Positions 48,366 through 57,512 of a DNA stretch of 64,000 nucleotides are shown here, in pieces. The stretch lies in NCBI GenBank assembly GCA_016180645.1, contig JACPAV010000013.1:1-64000 (forward strand). The letters run 5' to 3'. Position 1 is the stretch's first letter, and every line of letters begins with the position of its first letter. Source of the DNA: Nitrospirota bacterium. Lineage in GTDB: Bacteria; JACPQY01. The translations under genes were made by a program, and so were the position numbers. The notes below the pieces were generated by a model that saw only the letters and a list, made by a program, of their open reading frames with translations, was not told the origin of the DNA and ran no database searches.

Positions 48366-49769
48366 TTATGACTTTGGGTGGGAGGGAAAGCGGGCGGGCA
48401 TGGAGGAACGGAGCTCGGTCATCAGATCGGTGGTGATGACACGCAAGCCGCGGGAGCGGGCGGCAGATTCGACGGCGTTGCGGACGATGCCGCGAGCGAA
48501 AAAGGGGACGTGATCGAGGCGGGCGAGGGCTTCGGGGGTCCATTGGACAGCGTCACCCCCACCCTGACTCTCCCCCTTCAAGGGGGAGGGGGATGTTGTT
48601 TCTCCGTGAATTGATGTCGTCGCTCCATAGAAACGATCGGTGGCGAGTGAGATCGTTTGGCCGCCGTGCGTGCCGGGCTGGTAGACGCACGAGGGGTCTT
48701 CCGCCAGGATATCGCCGGTCGCTGCGAAGGCTCGACATCGGCAGCCGCCGCAGAACTCGGTGAATTCGCATGAGCCGCAGCGGCCGCCGGGGCGTTCAGT
48801 CCGAAAGCGCGCGAGGAGTTCGGAGGAATTCCAAATCTGCCCGAAGGGTTGCTGTCGCACGTTACCGGCCGATACCGGCATGTACGGGCAGGGCGTGACA
48901 TCTCCGGTCGGTCCAATTCGACAGTAGTAGGTTCCCGCGGGGCATCCACCCCCCCGGAACGTGCGGACGAAGGGCGAATCCTGATTCCGCTCCCACAGCA
49001 CGCGCCGGTAGTGAGGCGCGCACTTCGCATTGATCAGAAGTGATCCTGCGTGAATCTCCTGCAAACGGGCCAGCTCGCCGAATGCCTCCTCATACTCCTC
49101 TGGGGAGAGGTCGCCCAGTGCAGCGCCTCGACCGGTTGGAACAAGAAAAAATGCGTTCAGCGCCGTGGCGCCTTGTTTCAGACAGAAGTCGGCCAGCGCT
49201 GAAAGCTCGCCGACGTTCGCGCGTGTCAGAGTGGTCTCGATGAGAAAAGGCAGTCCTTCAGCCCGCATCACTTCCACGCCGGCCATCGTATTCTCCCACG
49301 CCTTGGGAATTCCCCGAAACCGGTTGTGCTTCCGGGGATCGAGCGAGTCGACGCTCACGCCGACACCTTTCAGTCCGGATTGGACCAGTCGTCGGGCGAC
49401 GTCACGGTCCATCAGGCCGCCATGACTCCCCAGGACCGGCCAGAAGCCGATGGCGGCCGCTTCACGGATCAGATCGAAGATGTCTTTTCGGAGGAGCGGT
49501 TCACCGCCCGTGAGGATCAGAAAGGCTTCGGGATTGAGCTCGGCCAGTTGCGAGAGGACGTCCCGGCACTCCTCCGTGGTGAGTTCGTCGGCACCCGATT
49601 CCTTCCCGGTGGCGTCGATGTAGCAGTGGACGCAGGCGAGATTGCACCGGCGCGTGAGATTCCAGGAGACGGTGAGCGGAAGGAACGGCGGCGACGTGAC
49701 GCTACTCAGGATTCTCGGTCCCTGGGTCTTCGCTTCGGCGGGGCAATTCTCCGATCCCCGAAGTCTCAC
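48366..49769 (-). CDS. radical SAM/SPASM protein (NirJ/Ahb-like) with C-terminal PCP_red domain
   Basis: A 467-residue enzyme. The radical SAM core starts at WNLTRRCNLACVHCY with cluster ligands Cys42, 46, 49 and GGEPLLRKD. The SPASM region (CRIGPTGDVTPCPYMPVSAGN, GRCGSCEFTEFCGGCRCRAFAATGDILAEDPSC) closely resembles the NirJ/AhbC/AhbD group of haem-modifying enzymes. Residues 410-455 (WTPEALARLDHVPFFARGIV) form a PCP_red domain, otherwise known from the C-terminus of protochlorophyllide reductase subunit B. Between them, residues ~391-406 come from an R4 repeat. The ATG overlaps the end of the stress-protein gene by 68 nt. A tetrapyrrole substrate is a reasonable inference. Confidence 0.82.
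   Translation of the reverse strand: MRLRGSENCPAEAKTQGPRILSSVTSPPFLPLTVSWNLTRRCNLACVHCYIDATGKESGADELTTEECRDVLSQLAELNPEAFLILTGGEPLLRKDIFDLIREAAAIGFWPVLGSHGGLMDRDVARRLVQSGLKGVGVSVDSLDPRKHNRFRGIPKAWENTMAGVEVMRAEGLPFLIETTLTRANVGELSALADFCLKQGATALNAFFLVPTGRGAALGDLSPEEYEEAFGELARLQEIHAGSLLINAKCAPHYRRVLWERNQDSPFVRTFRGGGCPAGTYYCRIGPTGDVTPCPYMPVSAGNVRQQPFGQIWNSSELLARFRTERPGGRCGSCEFTEFCGGCRCRAFAATGDILAEDPSCVYQPGTHGGQTISLATDRFYGATTSIHGETTSPSPLKGESQGGGDAVQWTPEALARLDHVPFFARGIVRNAVESAARSRGLRVITTDLMTELRSSMPARFPSHPKS
48553..48596 (+). repeat. R4 repeat inside radical SAM gene
   Basis: TCACCCCCACCCTGACTCTC, CCCCTTCAAGGGGGAGGGGG: the same family as 44490-44536 in the opposite orientation. It is read in frame (SPSPLKGESQGGGD) as the linker between SPASM and PCP_red. 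Confidence 0.82.
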
Positions 49770-51648
49770 CCGTGCTGAGACCGGGGAGGCGGCGCTCCAC
49801 CCGTTTCAGGTCATCTGCAATGTTGTCCAGCGCGGCCTTAACCACCTCGAAGGTCACGTGCTTGATGCCGGTCTTCTCGGCGTGGCTTTCCACGGCCTCC
49901 TTGATCCGTTTCCGAAGGAATCCCTCCGGGTAGGCCTTGATCGCCTCGAACGCATCATCGGTCCACTTGCACTGGTACCCGCCGAGCAGATCCCCGAACC
50001 CTTCCTCCCTGAACATCTCCTCAACAAACTCTTTAGGTATGATGGATAACTCTCTGATTCTTGCATTTTTCTCTATGCGAGCGCGGAGTCGGCGCTTGGT
50101 GTACCCCTGCGGGGCCTTCGCGAGGGTATTCCATGCTTCATAGGACCATCGCATCCGGGCGCCGTCAAAGGTTTCCTCCACCTGCGGTTCACCCTGGCCC
50201 AGGGCGAGTGCTTCCAGTGCCTCCTTGTCCAGCGGACCGAACTCCTTCGCGGAACAGACGGGGCATTGAACGGGAGATTCCATTTTCGACACGTATCCGC
50301 AGTTCGCGCAGACTTGGAGGCTGACCTTGCCTGTGGCGACGGCTTGGTAGACCATCTTGACCGCTGCATCCGCCAGCATCCGGGCCGCCTGTTCCGGAAA
50401 CATCTGTCCCATCGCCTTGTTGATGACGCTGTCCGTAATGACCGTGTGGCCCATTTCGAAAGCGTATCGGGCCACCACCATGCGGATCAGGTTCCGGCGC
50501 ATTTCAGGCACACGCTCGAGCCGCTTTTCGGCCTCCGGCGACCACGTGAGGTACTGTTTGGTGCGCAGGTCCAGCGGCGGAAGGTATTTCTGCGTGCTCA
50601 CGAAGACGTTGCAGGGGGCCATCCGCAGAAGGTTTTCCGTATTGTTCCCGATGTCGAGATCCTCTCCGCCGTGGTAGCCGACCTTGCCCAGAACGAGGAG
50701 CCAGGGATTGGACTCTTTCGCGTATTTCAGAATTTTCGGGTAAGCCTTGCCGTCGAGGAGCGTGGTTTTGAGCGTCACGCCCTTTTCCTGGGCGACCTCC
50801 TTCGCCACCTGGAGATGCGTTTGATAGATCCGTCCCAGCCCGGTGTCGATGATTTCTTCATGGAGTTTTTCCTGTTCCTTGAAACGGAAGACCTTCGCGC
50901 CTTCTTCCGACAGGACCTTGGAAATCATGTGGAAGAGAACGTAGTGAAGATAGGGATCGTACACCGCGACGGCCTCGACTTCCTTGTTGAACACCTCGGC
51001 GAGTTTGAAGGCGGTCAGGAGTGCCGCGAAAGAATGAGGAGAACCGTCGATGCCGACGAGGATTCGACGCCCATGGCCGTTGGCATGCGCGCCTTCCCGC
51101 GTCGCTTCGCTCCCGGGACGGCGAAAGGATTCGTTATCCGGAATGACGCCGCCTCCCTCCGTTTCCCGCACGAGGAGGAGATCCGCCTGAGTCCGCCGCG
51201 CGACGCGTTCGCACACGCTTCCGATCATGCTGTCCTTCGTGGCGCCCATGCCGAGCGTGCCCATGACAACGAGGTCGTATTGACTCTCGCGGATGTCCTT
51301 GACGAGGGAGCGCCAGTGCAGTCCGTCGATGATCTTGCCCGAGTAGGGCACCGATTCCTTCTCACACAGGAGCTTGACTTGGTCGAGGTAGGAATCGGAG
51401 ATGAGCCGGAGGCCCATGGTGATGAGCGTGTCGTGCAATTTCCTCTGCCGCTCCATCTCCTTCTCGTTCAGGAACTCCTCCGGCAAGGTGTATTCCATCT
51501 GGCGGAAGCGGACATCATGCAGGGCGGCGGCATAAACGTGAGAACCGACCACCGTGGCGCCGGTACCCTTGGCGATCCGAACCGCCATGTGCGCGGCGGC
51601 CATCGAATGGTCGCTCTGGTCGTGAGGAACGCAGATATTACGCCACAT
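49702..51648 (-). CDS. double universal-stress-protein fused to PCP_red repeats and a zinc ribbon
   Basis: A 648-residue multidomain protein. Usp1 spans ~1-160 (NICVPHDQSDHSMAAAHMA, DLVVMGTLGMGATKDSMIGS) and Usp2 ~193-352 (RRILVGIDGSPHSFAALLTA, LVLGKVGYHGGEDLDIGNNT); Usp1 keeps the GxGxxKxxxxGS-type ATP loop. A PCP_red-like domain starts at Trp369 (WSPEAEKRLERVPEMRRNLI). A zinc ribbon follows (Cys447/450 and 462/465), then two more PCP_red-like units from Trp501 and Trp562. The role is unknown. Shared PCP_red domains and gene overlap tie it to the radical SAM gene downstream, suggesting a common tetrapyrrole or redox-protein partner. Confidence 0.85.
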   Translation of the reverse strand: MWRNICVPHDQSDHSMAAAHMAVRIAKGTGATVVGSHVYAAALHDVRFRQMEYTLPEEFLNEKEMERQRKLHDTLITMGLRLISDSYLDQVKLLCEKESVPYSGKIIDGLHWRSLVKDIRESQYDLVVMGTLGMGATKDSMIGSVCERVARRTQADLLLVRETEGGGVIPDNESFRRPGSEATREGAHANGHGRRILVGIDGSPHSFAALLTAFKLAEVFNKEVEAVAVYDPYLHYVLFHMISKVLSEEGAKVFRFKEQEKLHEEIIDTGLGRIYQTHLQVAKEVAQEKGVTLKTTLLDGKAYPKILKYAKESNPWLLVLGKVGYHGGEDLDIGNNTENLLRMAPCNVFVSTQKYLPPLDLRTKQYLTWSPEAEKRLERVPEMRRNLIRMVVARYAFEMGHTVITDSVINKAMGQMFPEQAARMLADAAVKMVYQAVATGKVSLQVCANCGYVSKMESPVQCPVCSAKEFGPLDKEALEALALGQGEPQVEETFDGARMRWSYEAWNTLAKAPQGYTKRRLRARIEKNARIRELSIIPKEFVEEMFREEGFGDLLGGYQCKWTDDAFEAIKAYPEGFLRKRIKEAVESHAEKTGIKHVTFEVVKAALDNIADDLKRVERRLPGLSTGETSGIGELPRRSEDPGTENPE

Positions 51649-51757
51649 CGGCTGTGAACCTCTCAGGCGCAGGGATCGATAGAGACTTCGCGAGTCCAGT
51701 TAACACGTCGCCGATCACCATGATGAAAGACGGGTCGTGAGGGGGGGTCCCCAACGC

Positions 51758-52471
51758 CTATTTTTTCCCCAAGGAGAAGTCGGCCATGACTGTCTTTCCG
51801 CCATCCACGGTTACCTCTTTTATGGCCTTGCCGAGTTTCTCGTGCCAGACCTCCACGGAGTACTTTCCCGGGGGAACGTCGGGTAGCGCGAAGGAGCCGG
51901 AGGGGTCCGTGACAGCGTAGTAGGGATGCTCCACCACTTGCAGCCAGCCGTGCATCCATTCATGGGCGTCGCAACGCACCTCGATCGTTTCCGCTTCGGC
52001 GAAGTTCGAGCCCTCCACCGTCATCTGTTTCTTGAACTTGGGCATGGCCTTGTTGAAAGACGGATTCTTCGCGGCGAAGGTATGAACGTTGTGAAGAATG
52101 CCGTCCGAATTCAGAATGTCGAGCGGCGCGCCCTTGGGCACGAGCACGACGTGTGGTGTGTATTCGCACGCTTTCTGGTCCAGCGCCTGCTTCGGGAGCG
52201 CCATTTTCTTTCCCTTGTCGATGTTGACGATGCGGACCACGGCGTTCTGAAGCCCGCCGTCCTTCGTAGCCAGCACATCCGGGGCCGTCTTTTCCTTGCC
52301 ACAGACCTCCTGGTCCTTGCTGGTCGCAATCTTCTTCGCCGCCGGGACCGGACCTGAGATTTTGACTTTCCCCGAGATCGCCCCACCGCCGGAGACCGCT
52401 ATCTCCTGATAGGCGAGAGCCGGGGACATGATGCACGCCGACAAGATCAGTGCCGCTAACCATCTGCTCAT
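51758..52471 (-). CDS. exported cupredoxin/carboxypeptidase-regulatory-like protein
   Basis: A 237-residue periplasmic protein with a clean signal peptide (WLAALILSACIMSPALAYQ). Residues ~28-165 resemble plastocyanin-like 'methylamine utilisation' proteins: ISGKVKISGPVPAAKK, HVVLVPKGAPLDILNSDGILHNVHTF, VRCDAHEWMHGWLQV. The His-Asn-Val-His and Cys-Asp-Ala-His-x4-His groups could bind copper. Residues ~185-235 are a small beta-sandwich (DPSGSFALPDVPPGKYSVEVWHE). It lies downstream of the cytochrome genes and may be an electron carrier for them. Confidence 0.8.
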   Translation of the reverse strand: MSRWLAALILSACIMSPALAYQEIAVSGGGAISGKVKISGPVPAAKKIATSKDQEVCGKEKTAPDVLATKDGGLQNAVVRIVNIDKGKKMALPKQALDQKACEYTPHVVLVPKGAPLDILNSDGILHNVHTFAAKNPSFNKAMPKFKKQMTVEGSNFAEAETIEVRCDAHEWMHGWLQVVEHPYYAVTDPSGSFALPDVPPGKYSVEVWHEKLGKAIKEVTVDGGKTVMADFSLGKK

Positions 52472-52529
52472 TGGAACCTCCTTAGCCTCTCTGATGACGC
52501 CTGAAAATTAGTTCCGAATTTCGGTGGTG

Positions 52530-54827
52530 TCAACCCCTTGTCCGCTTGGCCACCCAAACTTCCGCCGCGAGGGCGAGGAGCCCGAACAACACGGAATAGG
52601 CATACGACTTTTTCGACGGCTTCTCTTTCAACATCAGGTGGTACCATGCGGAGAGGGAACATTTCCCTTCCGTTTCCCCCTGGGATCCATCCCACGTGAG
52701 GAACCCGACCGGAATGTACTCGCCGGAGGGAAAATCAAGATCTATCTCGTCATCGGATTGGAGTGGACGGGTGAACACGACCTTGTAGCGTCCGTTCAGG
52801 TAGGACTGACTGCCCGTCACGTCCTGTTTCTCCTGCTTGACCCACGTCCCCACACCGTTGGCCGTGTATTCGCCGATCTCTTTCGATTCGGAGTCCCACG
52901 ACCAGAGGTTCACCGCCTTCTGCGGGTCACCCATCACGAAATGGGGCTTCTCCATTCCTTTCATCAACGTCTCCGGGAATTGGAGTGCCGCGCGGTCCGC
53001 GAAGACGGGTGCGGGAGGCGCGGGCGGCGCCGACGAATCCGTGCCGGGTTTGGGCTCGATCGGCGTCTTGGGATCGCTCAGGGTAGGATCGTGCCACTCC
53101 AGGAGAAAAGCGATCGACTTGCCGTCATGGAAAGCCTTCACGGACACGGAGTCGTTGGCCGGCTTGGTGTTTCTCGGCGGGATCACCATTTGGCCGAGGA
53201 GGGGAAAGCGCGAGTACGTCACTTTGTCCCACTGGGGATCATCGAGGGTCGTCGGCAATTGGGTCGAAAACTCCGCCAGGAGCAAAGTCGCCGGTTTGGA
53301 CTTCGGCTCCATGGACAACGTTTCCACATAACGAGCCACATCCCATAGATCCTCCGGTTTCTCGACGGATTCGGCGAAGGCCGGCATGGGGGTGCCCTGA
53401 ATGCCGGTATAGAGAGTGGTGAAGATGCTCTGGGCGGAGTGGCCCCGGCGGAAATTCCAAGGCTTGGAAAGATTCGCCGGGGAGATCCGCTCGCCCCAGT
53501 CATCCTTCAAATCTTTCGCCGAGGGGCCATCCGCGAGTCCCTCCCGGCCGTGGCACTTCCAGCACTCGATATCCTCGTAGAGCTGCTTGCCGCGGGTGAG
53601 GCTTTCGGGCGTCGAGGGTGTTTCGGCAACCACCGGAATCGCCTCGGGCTTGGAATCGGAGAAACGGGGCGAGAAGGCCTTGATGTAGGCGACCAGATCT
53701 TTCATCTGTTTCTCGGTGAGCGAGTCCCTCCAGCCGGGCATGGTGGTGCCGGCCAGACCTTTCGCGATGGCGAGAAAGAGATCTTCATCCGAAGGAACCA
53801 TGCCTTCTTTGGTGTGCCTGATTTTGTACAGGCCGCGGGTGAAATCGCGCGCGACGGGGTAAATGAACTCTCGGGCGGGGCCGTGTCCGTCGCCATTCAC
53901 GCCGTGGCATCCCGAGCACTTGCGATCGTACAGGATCTTGACCTCCGAATCGGCCGCCGAGGCGGGCGCAGCCGGCTCTGCCGGAGTCGGTTCGGCGTAA
54001 GCGCTCTTCATGCCGAAGGATTTGTACATGGCGTGACGTCGCGATCGCGCATCGCCGCCGGAAGCATGCTCGTGCTCTGCCGCCTCCCAAGTCCGCGGTT
54101 GGTATCCGGACGCATCGTAGATGAAGAGGATGGCTTTCCAAATCTCGTCCTCGGTGAGTGTGTCCTCCCATGCGGGCATGGCCGAGTTCCAGGGTTTGCC
54201 GCCGCTCGGGAGTCCGCGCCAACCCAGCGAAACGCGCCAGAAGACGAACGACTCCTGGAGCTGGGCGATCGTGCCGGCGTCGCGGAAGTTGGCCGGGATG
54301 GGGTTCAGCGCGCCCGCGAACGGTCCGTTTCCATCGAGATTGTCGCCGTGGCAGTAGAAGCAATTCTTGAAATAGATCTCCTGTCCTTCGGTGATGTGTT
54401 TGGGCAGGTTTTCCTTGTCCTCGCGCAGGGGATTGGCCAGGCCCTGGATATTGAACGGTCGGCCCTTGAAGGTGATTTCGAGCGGCGGCTCAGGATGAAT
54501 GGTCCGCGATTCGGCGGGTGGGAGGTATTGGGGCGTGAGTTTCTGGAAGACGAAGGTGCCTGCGCCCAAGGGAAAGAGAATGAATAGCACAAGGCGGACC
54601 GCCTTGAGGGCGGCGGTCCGCCCGGACAGTGTGTCCAGGATCGGCGTGTAGAAGCGTTTGAACCGTTCCTCATCGGAGGACACGTAGAGCAGAAGGGCCG
54701 CGAAGAGGAGCGCGCGGTACATGTTCATCACGAAACCTGGAATCGGCGGCCGGACGAGACCGAGGGCGAAGAGAGCCAGCGCGTAGATCAGGGCGAATTG
54801 AAGGAGGGGAGATTTCAGAAGTTTCAT
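52530..54827 (-). CDS. trihaem cytochrome c fused to ethylbenzene-dehydrogenase-gamma-like domain
   Basis: A 765-residue membrane-anchored protein. Hydrophobic helices lie at ~8-25, 35-50 and 78-95. Three c-type haem motifs follow: CFYCH (156-160), CSGCH (304-308) and CWKCH (422-426). From ~490 to 735 the sequence resembles the haem-b-binding gamma subunit domain of ethylbenzene/selenate-type dehydrogenases (TLDDPQWDKVTYSRFPL, KAFHDGKSIAFLLEWHDPT, DRAALQFP, GRYKVVFTRPL). One transmembrane helix closes the protein (AYSVLFGLLALAAEVWVA). I know the domains separately but not this fusion. It overlaps the dihaem gene by ATGA and belongs to the bd-like oxidase cluster. Confidence 0.82.
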   Translation of the reverse strand: MKLLKSPLLQFALIYALALFALGLVRPPIPGFVMNMYRALLFAALLLYVSSDEERFKRFYTPILDTLSGRTAALKAVRLVLFILFPLGAGTFVFQKLTPQYLPPAESRTIHPEPPLEITFKGRPFNIQGLANPLREDKENLPKHITEGQEIYFKNCFYCHGDNLDGNGPFAGALNPIPANFRDAGTIAQLQESFVFWRVSLGWRGLPSGGKPWNSAMPAWEDTLTEDEIWKAILFIYDASGYQPRTWEAAEHEHASGGDARSRRHAMYKSFGMKSAYAEPTPAEPAAPASAADSEVKILYDRKCSGCHGVNGDGHGPAREFIYPVARDFTRGLYKIRHTKEGMVPSDEDLFLAIAKGLAGTTMPGWRDSLTEKQMKDLVAYIKAFSPRFSDSKPEAIPVVAETPSTPESLTRGKQLYEDIECWKCHGREGLADGPSAKDLKDDWGERISPANLSKPWNFRRGHSAQSIFTTLYTGIQGTPMPAFAESVEKPEDLWDVARYVETLSMEPKSKPATLLLAEFSTQLPTTLDDPQWDKVTYSRFPLLGQMVIPPRNTKPANDSVSVKAFHDGKSIAFLLEWHDPTLSDPKTPIEPKPGTDSSAPPAPPAPVFADRAALQFPETLMKGMEKPHFVMGDPQKAVNLWSWDSESKEIGEYTANGVGTWVKQEKQDVTGSQSYLNGRYKVVFTRPLQSDDEIDLDFPSGEYIPVGFLTWDGSQGETEGKCSLSAWYHLMLKEKPSKKSYAYSVLFGLLALAAEVWVAKRTRG

Positions 54828-55615
54828 CTGAGGGTCATCAGGAAGGCCACGATGTCATCGATCTCTGCCGGCGTGAGACGGGTTGCGAAATCGGGCGGCA
54901 TGACGCTTGGAGGATATCCAACCGCGATCTCGGCGTTCGGTTCCAGGATCGATTTATGGATGAATTCCTCTCCCTTCGCCGAGATCTTGCTGAGATCCGG
55001 TCCGAGCACCGCGGCGGCATTTGGATTTCCGGGCACGATGTGGCAAGCGCCGCATGCGGCCTTGGTGAGGAATAGCTGCTTCCCGCGTTCTTCAGGAGTG
55101 AGGGGGGTGAGGTCGACCGGCTTTTCTTCCTTGGCCGCTGCGCGGAGAAGGGTCTTGAGGTGTTCCATGTCGCATCCCGGTTGGGCGCCGAGGCTCTCCA
55201 TGTAGTTGACCACGGCCCACATCTCGAACTCATTGAGCATGGCCGGCGGCTTGTTCGCGGGCGGCATGATGGGGGGAAAACCTTCGACCACGAAGGCCTG
55301 GGGTTCGGCAAGGGACTGATACAGATATTCCGAGGCTGTCTTGCCCGGGATTCGCTTGGCCGCGCGCACCCCGATGCCCGAGTAGGCCGGACCGCGGCCG
55401 TCCGGTGGATCGATGGTGTGGCAGACCAGGCATTGTCCTTTTCCCGTAAGCGTTTTCTTCCCGGCCTCGATCACCTGGGCGCACGTCAGCGTATCGGGAT
55501 TGAGCTTGATCTCCTCCGGTGGGAGGGATTCGCTCTGGGGGATTTTCGTGACGAACCAGGCATAGAAACCGGTCACGGCGACGACGAAAAGCAGGATGCG
55601 TCCGATCACCTTCAT
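54824..55615 (-). CDS. membrane-anchored dihaem cytochrome c
   Basis: A 263-residue protein with an uncleaved-looking N-terminal helix (RILLFVVAVTGFYAWFV) and two haem c motifs, CLVCH (62-66) and CGACH (188-192). Candidate Met ligands are in FPPIMPPANKPPAML and YPPSVMPPDF, the usual positions for class I cytochromes. It probably shuttles electrons between the bd-like oxidase subunit (9 nt upstream) and the trihaem protein (overlapping ATGA downstream). Confidence 0.9.
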   Translation of the reverse strand: MKVIGRILLFVVAVTGFYAWFVTKIPQSESLPPEEIKLNPDTLTCAQVIEAGKKTLTGKGQCLVCHTIDPPDGRGPAYSGIGVRAAKRIPGKTASEYLYQSLAEPQAFVVEGFPPIMPPANKPPAMLNEFEMWAVVNYMESLGAQPGCDMEHLKTLLRAAAKEEKPVDLTPLTPEERGKQLFLTKAACGACHIVPGNPNAAAVLGPDLSKISAKGEEFIHKSILEPNAEIAVGYPPSVMPPDFATRLTPAEIDDIVAFLMTLR

Positions 55616-55624
55616 GCGGTCACC

Positions 55625-57364
55625 TCAGAGCGATACTTCGACCTTCTTGTTGATCTTGCTTCCGAGGAAGAAGACCAGGCCGATGAACAGGAAGAAAACG
55701 ATGACGCACAAGGAGACCATGCCCCCTGAGAAACCGTGGGTGGGAAGATAGGCGCCGGCCGACGTATCCTTGAGCGATCCATACACATGCCAGAACTGGC
55801 GGATGCCGGAGCGGATGTAACCCATCAGGCCCATCAACCAGATGAAGGAGATGGTCAGGAACAGGAGAACGTACTGGGATCGCGCGGGCATCTGCCCCCA
55901 GCGGATCGGACCGATGATGCGGGCCCCACGATAAAGGAGGACGTCGATCAGCGTTCCGAAGATGAGGACGGCCGCGACGGCTTCCACTTGGTAGACCGAA
56001 AAACCGACTCGGACGATCGCCGGAACGAAATAGCCGTATACGCCGAGGAATATCACAATACCGGCCGCGCCGATGACCAGCAGGGCAAGCAGGGAGTTGC
56101 CCAAGGCCTTCCATCCGGCCATACATTCCTTGTTGGCGCGCCGGTAGAATAGGAAGCTCAGGTAGGTCGTGAGGATCATGAGGTTCACGGCGGTGTTCTT
56201 GGCCGACATGACTCCGAGGACGCCGAGCACCGGGTGGTGCGATCCGCCGAGCGCGCGGGCTTCCTCCAGGGAGGCAACCAACGAGTGCGGCGTGAGCCAA
56301 ACGGCGTAGCAAAGCGTCAGGACGATCAGGAGTGGAGGGATGGCTCTTTTATATCGCCGGGCGCCTTCGATCTTGCCCATCGCCATCCAAAGGTAGTAAT
56401 TCAGACCCATGAACAGGGCGCCGATGATCGTGGCCTGAACGATCCACAGCCACGAGAAGCTCCCGCCCATCATGGACACGCCCATCTGCTCCGAATACGC
56501 GTAGATTTCCCTCGCCAAGTAATAGCCCATGAAGGGCAGCGGGATGAGCGCCGAGATCATGATGAAGTTGCCGATGTAGCCCATCCAGTCGAAGTAGGCG
56601 CGATCCTCATCGGTCTTGGCCGAGAGGAATCGGAAGGCGGCGTAGGCGGAGGCGACGGCGCCCCCGAAGGCGACGTTGGCGACCATGCGATGGAGGTTGA
56701 GGGGCATCCAGGCGTACGTTTGGATCACCTTCGACATGCTCTCGCGCACGCCGGCATCGGACACGCCCTGCGGCGTCATCGTGTAGGCCACCCATGCGTT
56801 GGTCAGGAACACGATCGTCGTCCCCACGAGATTGAGGAGCACTCCGATCAGGATGTGCAAACCTTTCCTCTTGGCCATCTTGTCCCACGTCAGGAAGTAG
56901 ACTTCGACAAGAATGACCTCCGCGAAGAGCAGGCCGATGTAGACAAACCACGTCGGCTCGAAAATGTTCTTCATATGAACGAAAAACTTCGGGTAGAAGA
57001 TGGCGAAGGCGACAAGCATGCCGCCGCCGGTGAGAGAGGTGATCGCGCCGGCCAGGGCGAACAGTTTGGTGAAGTCCCATGCCAGGAGATCCATCTTGGC
57101 GTCCTTGGTCCGCCAGCCGATGACCTCCACGATGACGGCGAAGATCGGCACCCCAAGCATGAATGCGCCAAGCATGAGGTGAAGCTGCGCTACAACCCAG
57201 ATGATGAGCCGCGAGCCGCCGCGGCCAAAGTCCCGGTAGTCCGCATGGGGGAGCGTTTCGTTGAGGACGTAGATGACAAGGTAGGAAACGACGAGGATGG
57301 CGAGAGTCTTGAAGACGCCCTTGAACACCCCCCCCCCGACACTGTGGTGGGCGTCAGAATTCAT
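55625..57364 (-). CDS. cytochrome bd-like oxidase subunit I
   Basis: A ~579-residue membrane protein with about 14 helices. The first part resembles CydA: SRLIIWVVAQLHLMLGAFMLGVPIFAVIVEVIGW (axial-His helix), FTKLFALAGAITSLTGGGMLVAF, TWFVYIGLLFAEVILVEVYFLTWDKM, TNAWVAYTMTP and NLHRMVANVAFGG. It is longer than CydA, no CydB gene is adjacent, and cytochrome c genes follow, so it is more like the 'bd-like' oxidases described in Nitrospira-type bacteria than a true quinol oxidase. ATG 57364 (MNSDAHHSV) is preferred to a start 12 codons upstream. It heads the cluster running down to 51758 or further. Confidence 0.82.
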   Translation of the reverse strand: MNSDAHHSVGGGVFKGVFKTLAILVVSYLVIYVLNETLPHADYRDFGRGGSRLIIWVVAQLHLMLGAFMLGVPIFAVIVEVIGWRTKDAKMDLLAWDFTKLFALAGAITSLTGGGMLVAFAIFYPKFFVHMKNIFEPTWFVYIGLLFAEVILVEVYFLTWDKMAKRKGLHILIGVLLNLVGTTIVFLTNAWVAYTMTPQGVSDAGVRESMSKVIQTYAWMPLNLHRMVANVAFGGAVASAYAAFRFLSAKTDEDRAYFDWMGYIGNFIMISALIPLPFMGYYLAREIYAYSEQMGVSMMGGSFSWLWIVQATIIGALFMGLNYYLWMAMGKIEGARRYKRAIPPLLIVLTLCYAVWLTPHSLVASLEEARALGGSHHPVLGVLGVMSAKNTAVNLMILTTYLSFLFYRRANKECMAGWKALGNSLLALLVIGAAGIVIFLGVYGYFVPAIVRVGFSVYQVEAVAAVLIFGTLIDVLLYRGARIIGPIRWGQMPARSQYVLLFLTISFIWLMGLMGYIRSGIRQFWHVYGSLKDTSAGAYLPTHGFSGGMVSLCVIVFFLFIGLVFFLGSKINKKVEVSL

Positions 57365-57408
57365 TCGACGGGCAACAAGTCCCTGTCCCGGCAAGCGCAT
57401 CGCGCGTC

Positions 57409-57436
57409 ACTCTATTCAAACGAGGCGGCAAGTCAA
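57409..57436 (-). promoter_or_regulatory. putative promoter of the oxidase cluster
   Basis: On the minus strand TTGACT (57436-57431), a 16-nt spacer and TAGAGT (57414-57409), about 45 nt before the oxidase ATG. The hexamers are imperfect. Confidence 0.3.
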
Positions 57437-57512
57437 GCCATTTCGGAGCGACATTCCATGATCCACGTCAGTGGAAAAAGGTGAAGCACTAATCTAGAGT
57501 AGTCAGGTCACG

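Noticed and set aside
55625-57364. Ordinary cytochrome bd quinol oxidase (cydA)
   Set aside because: No cydB or cydX is adjacent, the protein is longer than CydA, and the coupled downstream genes are c-type cytochromes; kept as 'bd-like'.
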